This document shows positions 49,545 to 60,185 of a stretch of 64,000 nucleotides of DNA, in pieces. The position numbers were made by a program, and so were the translations under genes. This DNA comes from Helopsaltes ochotensis (Eukaryota > Chordata > Aves > Passeriformes > Locustellidae). The DNA lies in the NCBI GenBank assembly GCA_013400155.1, contig VXBM01000868.1:159198-223197 (forward strand), in the 5' to 3' direction. Within the stretch, counting starts at the first letter, position 1; the number at the start of each line of letters is the position of its first letter. The notes under the pieces were generated by a model. It searched no databases. It was given only the letters and a program-made list of their open reading frames with translations, and was not told where the DNA came from.

Positions 49545-52500
49545 GTCAGCTGCTTTTTTTTCCAGAAAGTGTCACTTGCCCATAGTATTGATACTATGCT
49601 AAGCTTGTATAAACTATAAGATCAAAACAAAAAGTATGTTTGTCTAACAAGATATTCTACACTTAAAAGTCAGATTTAAAAGTTTTTTAGCAAGAATTTT
49701 TGTAATTTAAACATAACAATTTCTGGGCAACAATATGTAAATATCCACTATTGAAACAGATGGATTTTTATTAGGTGGAAAGGGAAAATACAAAATAGTA
49801 TGTGTTATCATACTAGTTACTAACCATTAAGACTATTACATCACATAAAATTTATAGTGGGAAAATTTACTGCTGTTATACTGAGCAATTTTGTTATTCC
49901 ATTCAACTGCCTTACAAAACTAATGACATATTACTGCATGCTGACAAAAGTAATAACCCTCACCAATTCTTAGTAAATATTGCCAACCTGACAGTTTTGC
50001 ACAAATGAATGACATTAGTATAAGTGAATAAATTCAATATTTTGACCAAAGAGAACAGAGATTGTAAAAAAAATGAAGAGTAGGATAAACATAACAGACA
50101 ACTGAAGCTGAAAATCATGTTTTACTAGTTATTAAAGAAACATTTCCACAGCTAATACCCATCTTATCAAAAGCTTTGGCTTTTTGTTTGTTCATGTAAA
50201 GTCAGATTTTTATGTCCTGCTCTATTTCTTCTGAAAAATTTCTCCAGGTTCTTTGAAGAACCTATTTTCCAGCTGTATGTCAAGTATCAATTCTCCTTTA
50301 CATAATAATACAAGTATCTAAGATACCCTAATATCTGAATTTGAAATCAGGCAACAATTCTTTGATAGTTTATAATTTTTTTGAATAAATAAGTGACAGC
50401 TGCTGTGGTTGAATTTTATTAGCATCCCTGGGACCTCACTTATCTTAGATAACAATTGTACTGAATTTCCAGAGTCTCAGAAAACATCCAACTGTTTCCC
50501 TGAGCTCGTGCAGTAAGCTGATACCCTATTTATTCCCTAGAGGAAAGGTATCAAAGATAGTAGTACTCCCAAACTCTTCACAGTGTCCAACTAAGGCAAG
50601 CTGAGCTTCTGTTTCCCTGAAGAACAAATCTCCTCTCTAAGTACGACAACTTCAGCCTCGCCTTTTCTATCACAGTGAACAAGGGAGCCCGTCAACAACC
50701 ATTATGAAACCAGAACCATAAATTTTCATTCTTGACATCCCAAGTATATCATCTCATCATTAAATTGAAGAATTTGTCTCTGTCTTTCATCACCTTTTCC
50801 TGGCAATACTTCAGTTATTGAATGCATGGCTAAACAATAACTGATCTGAGAAGAGCCTCACTGTACCAACCTGGACAAGCCATTTACGCAAAATATAGAA
50901 GAGACAGATTATGACTCTTTTAATCTACATTTATTTATTTATATGATTTAGATTTACTTTTTTATAAAAAGTGGAATATCTTCACAACAGAATTCTCATT
51001 ATAAATGGAATAGTCACCCATTCCCAAGGGAGTTCGCTTGAACTTCAGTCCCTCATTTACCAGATAATTGCTTCTGTCAAAAATTAATGTTTACCACCGG
51101 AGAAAATTTCAACAGAAAATTTCTATTTTAACGAAACAACAAATTTATCCAATATTTTTGTACTGTATTTACAGGACATTGCCAGTTTCTTTTGTTTTAA
51201 ATACCTTTTTTACTAAGTATTTATTTTATTTTAGCTTTTGTTACCTTCTTACTACCTTACTAGCGTATTTTTCTTTTTATACTTGTTTTTCTAAAATAGG
51301 TTTTGTTCCTTCAACATTTTAATGTATTTACATGTGCTTTTCATGTTGTGTACCATTTTTTCCCTCTTTTACTACAATCTGTTCTCTATCCAGTTGCTTA
51401 TTTATTCTCTTCGTTCATATTTCAAAATCTATATGACCAAGTTTGAATTTTCAAATTATAACAATAATGTTACCTCTTCACATAAGCCCTTGTCAACTAT
51501 TCACAATACCTCTTACACAAAAGATCGAATCTACACAATAGGGCTTGATATAAAACACGGAAGGAGAAGCATTACCTACAGGAATTGCACAGATGAAAAG
51601 AAAAACTTATTTCTAGCTACTTGAATTCTCACCAGGATATATGTCTTTGAATCTTTCTTTACAATGTGTAGCAACCCCAATATACTGGAATTTTAAAATA
51701 CAAAATTTTAAGCCTGCACATTGCTCCCTTGTTCTACACATGCTTGAGAAGCGGGGTTTCTTAATTCTGTTTTCCTTAGAAGTGTTGCATCAGAGAGAAA
51801 TACTTTCTACTCTTCCTTTAACCTCCTGCTTAGAAGTATCAGTTCATCCTGCTCAGTTCACTGTTCACTGATAATTCCAGCTGTTGCATCCCTGTTTTCA
51901 TTTTTTCCAAGAAATGAACTGAGAAGAATGTGTAGGTTTTGGCCTACTTAAAGGTGGTTTTTTGCTTGTGTGGGTTTTTTTGTTTTTAAAAAGCAGATAC
52001 TTCTGAATTAGTTCTTGCACATGAGACATTCAAGTACTACTTCTGTAACTTTCAGGTTTTTTTAATTAGAACCTAGTCTTCAGCAAATGTTTTAGCTGCA
52101 ATGCCTGCATGTGTTGCAAAGTCACAACAGATGACGGGAATTTTCAAATCCTACATACCATTATCCACTTCAAATTCACATAAAACTATTAGAAAAGAAA
52201 TCCATGCTCTCTTGTCATCAGCATTGATGTTTTGATAAGGTCTGCTGATTTCATTCAAGAAAGAGACCTCTCCTTAGAATAAACACAGAAAGATCCAGAA
52301 AAATAATTCCCTACTTCAAATAATGTTGCATGAGAGATTAGCACAATTTTCATTCAGGTTATTTGTCATCTTGGCTAATATTATTTATTAGTTATTTTCA
52401 TTTCATAAGTGACAGAAGTGATTAAATCAACTAGAGAACTGAACACCAGAAAAAACAGAAAAGGATGCAATTTTTATGATTATTTTTATTATATGGAGTC

Positions 52501-54508
52501 CTTACACTGAGTCTACCATAATTTCCTGCATTTAGAAATGTAATTTATATGTTCTGTACCTGAAGCTGACATGGTATCAGCATGGACCCGTAAGTATTCT
52601 CTCTTTAGTCATAACCAAATGATTCTAAATACTTTCAGTGGGGTCCAACTTCTATAAAATATTGCCTTATCTAACCAGATCCACAACCAATTCCCAGCAC
52701 AGGGATTTACAGGATATCAAAAAAAAAAAAAAAAAGCAACACATTTAATGACATAACTGAATTTGATTTAACACAACTGAATACAGTCTATTCTCCATTT
52801 GGCATGAAAAAAATCACTATATACAGTATGTGTCCTAAACATGTAGTACACTTACTAGAATTTTAAGATACACAAAAAGGGACAGTGGGTTTTCCAGTAG
52901 CTGGAATTACTGAACTGAAGAGAACTATGAACTTAAAAACCACATTAAGGAAAAACTCAAATATAAGAATACAAAGTGTGATGTACCAATGTCATTTAAT
53001 GATTACAGTTATGTAAAAATATTTTCTCATCCAACATTGGGACTTTTTCCTGTCTTGTTTTTTTAAGAAGTATTCAAAATGCAGAGATAAATAATCTGGT
53101 TTTAAATATAACAACCATTTGAGAAAACAGAGGTCTGATCTCTGTCACACTGGCACAAATCCTTGCACAAAATAAATAAAAACAATAAAACAGCAAAAAG
53201 AAATATAACTCTCCTCTACTAGAAATAACCCTTAAAAATTATGTTAAATTAGGGTTAGTATCCCAGTTTGAAATACTCAGTCTGTCATGTTACCCAAGAC
53301 AGCAGCATGTCTAGGAAAGAATAAAAATGCAAGCATGTAAGCACTGTACAAAAAGTGAAGTAGGTACAGCTATTTGGGTTTCTTGGGAAATGTTTTGGAA
53401 CCAGCACTAGAAGTCACATACTACCATACACCTGCACTGCACACAGTAATCCTGAGGTACTTTTCATTCTGTCTCTGAATCTTTATTTAAAATGAAGAAG
53501 AAACTTTATATTAGAAAAAGATAAGCCTCACTTTCACAGGGCTAGGTTTCTTTTTCTCACAAAGTGGAGTCTGGTGCTTTGATAGGGAGGAAAACAAACC
53601 AAAAATAGCTTAATGGCCTAATGTTTTTAAATGCTTTCTTTCTTTGCATTATTGAAAAAAAAGCGCCATATTTTATCCTGAATACTTTAAAGACAGCTGC
53701 AAAAATTATTCTGTAACTGTAAAAATTAACCATCCAGCAAAATATGTAACAGTAACAATGACAACACTGATATTTAGAGCAGAACATTAACTTAACTTAG
53801 CAAATATAATAGAAACAATCTTAAATAAGCTCTTCTAATGTTTACTACAGGAAGTTTCCTTTAGGTAGCAAGGTGCGCATGACGAATTACACCTGCAGTG
53901 TTCCAGTGTCAAAAAACATAACACAAACAGTCCACTATCTCTCAAATAGATACAACAAACTAGTGTCAACACAACGTGAATGTCTTCTATTGATAAATAT
54001 TGATAAGTAAATCCAAATGAATGGGTATTTAGTGCAAATATGAAAAACACTGTGCCTCTATCAAATTCAGTACAAGCCTGGTAAAAAAGATTGCTTGTTA
54101 TCCTGAAAACTCATGCTACCATTAGATTACAGCAGTCATTGAGCAATAAAATGTACAAATGTAATGAAATACAAAAGAAAACAATCGAAATTGTAACAAA
54201 TTTCTGTAATGTCTTCTGCTGCATCGCATCACCTGCTAAGGGCTGTTGTCATAGCATCTGCCATACTGAACTACGTGGCAGTCCCAAAACATGACATGCA
54301 ACTAAATTTTATTTTGCTGCAAGACAGGAACTTGGCTCCTCTAGGAAGAAGTTCTAAAAAACCAAAGAAGTATTCCCATCACAAATACAATGATCACACA
54401 GTAACATATAGAATACCAATTAAAAATTTAAAACATCACAGGTTCATATCCCCCACACATTCCCATCCCACAGCACACACGACCCTGCATCCTTGAACTT
54501 TCACTTAC

Positions 54509-54700
54509 CTCAATAGCTCTCTTTATGTACGGTATCTGTGTCCCACTGTCCAGATCTTCATTAATTATGAGTCTCCTAGCCCACTGACCAGCTCTGACAA
54601 CGCCGTTACCATGAATTAGGACCAACAGCTTGTCAGGATTTACTAATGCATCTTCACTCATAAAGATAAAACTCTTTGGTTCACTCTCAATTGCATCAAC
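54509..54700 (-). CDS. ARB2A: ARB2/FAM172-family protein, exon opening the Arb2 alpha/beta-hydrolase-like domain (64 codons)
   Basis: Coding exon of 192 bases, phase 0 at both ends. The minus-strand acceptor is TGTAATTACAG and the donor is GTAAGTG. It begins VDAIESEPKSFIFMSEDALV, contains KLLVLIHGNGVVRAGQWARR at about residues 24-43, and ends with GTQIPYIKRAIE. The strand followed by HG-x-G is the nucleophile-adjacent, oxyanion-type loop of alpha/beta-hydrolase folds. Compared with human FAM172A from memory, about 57 of 64 residues agree. Fission yeast Arb2 belongs to an Argonaute chaperone complex. Vertebrate FAM172A is described as an AGO2 partner acting in co-transcriptional splicing control (family knowledge). 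The next exon should start around GYGVIVLNPN; I did not find it in the lower 54 kb. The exon's identity is firm, but A versus B paralogue is not settled by 86 residues. Confidence 0.93.
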
Positions 54701-57700
54701 CTGTAATTACAGACAACACACATTTTAATGCATCAATAAAACTCTTTGAAAGAGAACCTGTAGTTATAAAGTTATCTACCAAATTTATATAAAAACAGTC
54801 ACCATTTAACAACCATTTCAATGCATGTGTGCCCAGAACTAAGTACAAATAAAGCAAAATATGCAATGTAACTTTGAAACATACAAACATACTACATTTT
54901 AGCATAGCAATCCAAGGGACATTCAAAATTAAGAAAAGGGGTAAAAGGCATGCTTAAGCTTTGAAACATCAGTTGTTTACCAAAAATTTACAGGAAAGGG
55001 AGAAAGTCCATAAATGAGCAATTGAAGGTGGCGAGAGGGAAAGCAAGTAATTTCTCGCCTCTGATATGCCTAAAGCAACAATAAATTCTTACATGATACC
55101 AAAAAAAAAAAAAATCCTGGAGAGTTCCAAATCAGCCACCTCAACATATATGCTCAATAAGCTACATAGGAACAAGTACTGTAAATTTGTCTGTTACAAA
55201 TTTAATAGGATAGGTCTAATAAAATATAGAAATCCAACTTAGTTCTAAATAATAGCTTCATTAAGAATCCTCCTGTACCAGGGTCAATGCTTAACTACCT
55301 AGCTGTAGGAAGAGATCAACAATTAGGTTTGATATTCAGCAAATTGCAACTTAATAGCACAGTTTGTCTTTACGAGAGTAAAGCAGCACTTTTTGTTCGA
55401 AACAAAAGAACTGTCCTGATGTAAAATGTTTGACCATGAGGGCAAAACAAATCTTCATGTATACTCATTCTTCTCTTTCTACCATATGAATACATAGACA
55501 AGAAAGAACAAAACAGGAACATCTCCCCCTCCTCCGGTACTCCACACCCCTCCACACCCACAGCCTAACTGTCCAGCTGCTAGGAACATTCTCTGCAACA
55601 GAGAAGAAAAATAGATCAGGTTATGATCCCCCTGTTGAGAAAGAAGGAATTGGCTATTTGGATTATGTTAGTTTTTCCTCATATATGGGTATGTATTCTT
55701 AAATACTCTTATAATAGGAAAAATTAATTCTGCATGCATCTTCAGACTTTTTAAAATATAAGTCCTACCAAACTTTTTTTTTTAATGAAGACAATGAGGC
55801 TACTTGAGCAAAACAAATTTGTAAATGAAAGAATGGTCATGTCTCTCTTCAGTATTTGCTACAGCACTGAAGACCTTCCCCTGCCCCAAAATAAAGTAAC
55901 ATCTCACGTGCCTCAGAGTTTGCACAGGAAGTGTACTCACTTTCTCTCACACTTTTTGTGCAAAAGTAGAAAATATGGTAAAGAATATGTTCTATTCAAC
56001 AGACTGGGCCTACAGTTAGATCATGCTGCTGCTTCTGAAATAGCAGTATTGACACCTTAAAAGGTGAAACAGATGAGGTAAAAAGTCAGCCAACACCGAA
56101 TCTCGGATAGTACTTGGCAAGATGTAACTAACTTCTACCCACAAACTGAGTATTTACAACACTATAATTGCGAAAAAACATTGTGAATTTGCATTTCAGC
56201 CTAATATGTAACTCAGCTGTAGGTTTCTGCCACTTATAAACTAAAATATTATGTTGTACATAGGAAGTACTAGCTCTTAGTAATCATTTGCACCAGAAGA
56301 TACAGCTAGTGCACATTTCTGCAAAGAAGTTAATTTTAAACAGCTAAAAATACCTACCAAGATCATAAAAACTTACTTTTGATTCTTTTCCCTAAATTAA
56401 ACACATTTAGAGACTTTTCTCAAGTTAATTTACCTTCAAACAGTATTAATTTATTAGATCCAGCTTTCACTAAAGAATGCACCTAAAGGTCCTATACTCC
56501 TATACAGAGCCGTACTTTACTGACAGATCCACATAGAATACCATTTAATGCCGGACACATTGAGGCTACATAAAATAATTTGCATTTATTAGCCACTTGT
56601 TTTTCTGGATCTACTCAAGGACACTGATTTCTGATCTCTTAAATCTAAACTGAATAAATAAAGGAAAAGGTTTTTTAGATTAATTGAACAATTTATTTAC
56701 AGATGAGAATAATCTTCCAGTAATTTGTAGCTAGGCATGCCAAATCTATCTGAATTACAATGATAATTTATTGTTTAAAACTACTGTTTAATTTTCTTTT
56801 TCTTGAATTTTTTCCCCAATACACAATAATTCCTTAAAATTTATGAATGTAGGCAGCTATGGTGAGATCTCTACATATATTATGAAATTCTTAATGTTTT
56901 CAGAGAATTTCTTTTTTCCATATGATTTCTGTCTCAAATGACTTTTTACCTAATACAGTAGTATCACTCTATAAAGTATTTCAGCACATTAGGTAGCATT
57001 TTGCACAGCTGCTATCAATATATACAGTAAAATCAAACTACACTTGAAATCTAATCTTATTGCTATCCATGCTACACATCAACAATTAGCCATTACTAAC
57101 CTAGGTTGTATGTGACCTGACTAGGCTCCAGGAGTCTTTTATTTTATATATTGGAGGTTTATAAGACTGAATGTTGAAAAGGGAAAAATCCACTAGTATT
57201 TTTCTTATTATTTTTCTTACTAAGTATTTTTCTTATTTCAGTTAAGAAACACGACAAAAATTATGAGCCTTGAGCCTACAAAGTAGGTATAAACTGTAAC
57301 TGGAGGAAAGAAAATGACAAATAAGTAGAATTGAAACTGAAAAGACTCAAAAAGGACTGTGAGAATTGTGAGCAGGTGGTGGAGAGAAAACTCTGCTCAT
57401 TTGCTTTCCAAGATGAAAAGTCGTCTTCTATGTGTTTCAACATAAACCTCAGTAACTCATTTTGGTTAAAATCTTCACAGTATTGAGAATCCTGACTTAG
57501 AATTTTTGATCAAAAATGTAAAACTGACAACTGCTGTTATATATTACAGGCAGCTAATCAACATTTGACTATTACCACAACTAACTTAACTAACCTGAAA
57601 CCTGTGGAAATTTTACAAACAAGTATTAAATTCACTTAGATAACATAACTGGCAAAAGGAACGTGTAGGAGATTACAGACCATTTTTCTCAAAGAAAAAA

Positions 57701-57801
57701 TAATTATTGAATGAACCTTTACCTATTGAAGTGAAAGTGGAAAGCACTGATAACTCAGATGATTCTGCAAGGTGAGATATTTCAGTGCCATTGCCAATTA
57801 A

Positions 57802-57806
57802 ACATG
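57802..57806 (+). repeat. Left target-site duplication of the solo LTR
   Basis: ACATG directly before the LTR. The matching right copy AGATG follows the LTR at 58349-58353, with one base different. Confidence 0.55.
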
Positions 57807-58348
57807 TGTCCTGGTTTCAGCCAGGATAGAGTTAGATTCTTCTCAGTTGCTGATACAGCGCTGTGTTTTGGCTTTAGAACAAGAATGGTATTAATAACAC
57901 ACTGATGTTTTAGTTTTTTGCTAAGTTGTGTTTATCCAAAGTCAAGCGCTTCCCTTTCCTTTTCTCATACTCTGCCAGTGAGAAAGTATGCAAAATAAAC
58001 TTGGAGGGAGCATGGTGCAACAGGTGCCCTGAACTAGCAAAGGAATATTCCACACCTCAGAACAACATGCCCAGGATATAAACTGGGAGGAGTTATCCAG
58101 AAGCATGCCCAGTCTGGTTCAGGAATCAGGTATCTGGCATGACACATCACTGTTTTTTGTCTTACTATTATCATTTACCATTATCACTGTATTTTACTTC
58201 ACTTTAGGTTATTAAACTGTTTTTATCCCAGCTAGCAAGTTTTACTTTGATTCTCCTCCCCACTCCATTGGTGTTGAGGGAGGTAAAAGGAGGGTTGAGC
58301 AAGCAGCTGCATGGTGCTTAATTTCCAACTAGACTTAAAACCACTACA
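57807..58348 (+). mobile_element. Solo LTR of an avian endogenous retrovirus (ERVK-like)
   Basis: A complete 542-bp LTR in plus orientation. It begins TGTCCTGGTTTCAGCCAGGA and ends AAACCACTACA, with the obligatory TG...CA ends. Inside are GTTAGATTCTTCTC, ACACTGATGTTTTAGTT, CTCTGCCAGTGAGAA, a TATA-type box ATATAAACTGGGAGGAG near 58078, and ATTAAACTG before the terminal AGCAAGCAGCTGCATGGTGC. This is a family I know to be common across birds and usually classed with ERVK. Flanking ACATG and AGATG form a 5-bp duplication differing at one base. No internal coding sequence is present, so it arose by recombination between two LTRs. It lies inside the host intron, antisense to it. Confidence 0.88.
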
Positions 58349-59175
58349 AGATGTTACTAAGTATTTAAATTTCCATCTCAGGCTCTCCCAGAAATTGTTA
58401 AAGATAAGTTAGTTCAGAAGCACGCTCTATTTGTCCTCAGCAGTCAAAGAAGAGCAAAGATTAATCACTGATTATGCCACTAAAACTAGAGAAATACAAA
58501 TACTTTGTCTGGCTAAAAAAATTGCAGTTTTCTTTATTCCTAACATAACCTTCAATGGAGCATAGGATGAAACTTTAGAAGTAGTAAATTAATAGCCTCT
58601 CCCTAAATATGAGACTCTTCATTAAAATTATCATGTCCAGAAGTCCATGTTGAACATTATTATGCAATGCATTACAATAACAATAACGCAACATGGATCT
58701 TGGCATCTTCATGTAGGAAAAAATGTTTAGAATTGTTTAGTCAAAGATACTGGCATAATACAAACATGGGCAAGCACTCCTGATCTGCCAACTGGTCTTA
58801 CTTTCATATCTGAAGAGATATGAAATTAATTAATTTTTGTATCCAAAGCTGAAGCTGCCACCTAAGAAAACAAAACAAAGACAGCAAGTTGGACTTTACA
58901 CACAAGGTTGAAATTAAGGAAGATGAGAGAACATAAAATGCTAAACTATTGAAGCATAGTATTTCTATTTGCTACTAAAATCATGCTAAAACAAACCAAC
59001 TCCACCTAACGCAGTCCCAAAACACATTTCAAACATTCAAAAATCACAGCACTGCCAACTTCATTATCAGCTGATAAAAAAGGAAAGCCATCAACTTTCT
59101 GATCACCTGTGACAAGGCTAAAAGAAAAAGAAGTTTTTGTATTCATCTCTAAAATATTAACATAAAAAGGTTGTG
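58349..59175. other. AT-rich intronic DNA
   Basis: Nothing recognisable between the solo LTR and the microsatellite. Confidence 0.5.
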
Positions 59176-59250
59176 TATATACACACACAAATATATACAT
59201 ATATATACATACATATATAGGTAGATAGATAGATAGATAGATATATTTAT
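59176..59250 (+). repeat. Compound microsatellite (CA)n / (TA)n / (TAGA)n
   Basis: TATATACACACACA, then alternating ATATACAT, then about five TAGA units (59222-59243) ending in ATATAT. Likely length-polymorphic. Confidence 0.95.
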
Positions 59251-59459
59251 GAGCCATCTTGGTCAGACCAAGGACAACCAGGGTTCTGTTTCTGACAACA
59301 GGGAGATTGCATAGGGGAACAGTAACAAAATGGAATGGTTATAGAATGGTTCTTGACTGGCTTTGACAGCTAGTAACTTTGGAACCTTGCAAACCACAGT
59401 TTAGGCAAGCATGTACAATAGTTCAAGGCACCTATCCTTAATATGGTCAAATTTTAAGG

Positions 59460-60185
59460 GGGGTTTTTTTGAATGCATTTATACCTCTCTCCTTGATAGT
59501 ATTCTGTGGCAACGAGTTCCACAATATAATTGGGACATATATGAAATAATACTGTCTCTTTCAGTAGAGATCTCCTGCCTGATAATTTAAACTTGATGCC
59601 CCTTAGGTTCTCTATTATGAAAAAAGCAAAAACCCATTCCCTATTCATCTTCTCTTCACCTTTCATGATTTTATAGATTTGTCATATTCCTTCCTCAGTC
59701 ATCTATTTTCCAAGCTGAAGAATCTTTGTTTAATCTTTCTTTGTCTGAAAAGCATTTCATGCCTGTGATCATCCTTGCAACCCTCCTCTGTATTTCTTTT
59801 TAATTCTTCATATCCTTTTTGATATGGTGTCCAGACTTCATGCCGTGTTTAACATGAGGGCCCACATAATGAGTGGAATGACGATGTTTTTCTGTTTTGT
59901 TCTCGATACCTCATAATTCCTAACATCCTATTTGCTTTGAGGGTTTTGGATTGTCATTGAGCACTCACTGATGTTCTCAGAGAACTACTCACAATCACTC
60001 CAAGCTCTTTTCTGAGTTGTAATAGCTCATTTAGAGGCCACTGTCGTATTTACAGAGTGAGTTATCTTCCCCATAATTTTGTATTTGCCAAAATTGAATC
60101 TCCTGTTATTTAATCATCCAGTTATTCAGCATCAAGAAATAATTTCCCAACTCATCATAATCAGCTTTAGATTTAACTATCCCAA
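59460..60185 (-). mobile_element. Ancient CR1/L3-like LINE relic, reverse orientation
   Basis: Strongly diverged, but the order of blocks matches the minus-strand reading of old amniote CR1/L3-type 3' ends. Plus-strand text runs TTCCAAGCTGAAGAATCTTTG, TGATCATCCTTGCAACCCTCC, TGTCCAGACTTCATGCCGTG, CCTAACATCCTATTTGCTTTG, TTCTCAGAGAACTACTCACAA, CACTCCAAGCTC and AAAATTGAATCTCCTGTTA, parallel to the known block 'caagctgaa...cttgcaaccctcctctgt...ggtgtccagaactg...cctaacattctgttagctttt...agagaactatccac...atgactccaagatct'. Fainter similarity may continue to about 61.1 kb. Much older than the other CR1 copies. Confidence 0.7.

Larger units (their letters stand above)
1..54508 (-). other. Presumed long intron (or intron plus 3' flank) of the ARB2-family gene
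   Basis: The donor at 54508-54507 opens an intron whose acceptor I cannot locate. I looked on the minus strand for the conserved family strings GYGVIVLNPN, VWDHFI and AHSYGG and found none. FAM172A is a very large gene with long introns in mammals (family knowledge), so a >54-kb intron is plausible. A short, divergent exon could still have been missed. Confidence 0.55.
45991..54508. other. AT-rich intronic DNA
   Basis: No repeat family or exon recognised. An 18-bp tandem duplication at 49316-49351 and a double palindrome at 49511-49544 are listed separately. A poly-A run lies near 52.72 kb. Several 60-100-codon frames around 51.0-51.9 kb are in very AT-rich DNA without protein-like content. 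Confidence 0.5.

Noticed and set aside
51068..51871. Three consecutive plus-strand frames of 76-100 codons
   Set aside because: Very T/A-rich, dominated by Phe, Leu, Tyr and Ile codons, with no domain-like pattern. Consistent with low stop density in biased sequence.
53557..54050. Minus-strand frames of 71-76 codons close to the real exon
   Set aside because: No similarity to the ARB2 family, no good splice sites. Intronic chance frames.
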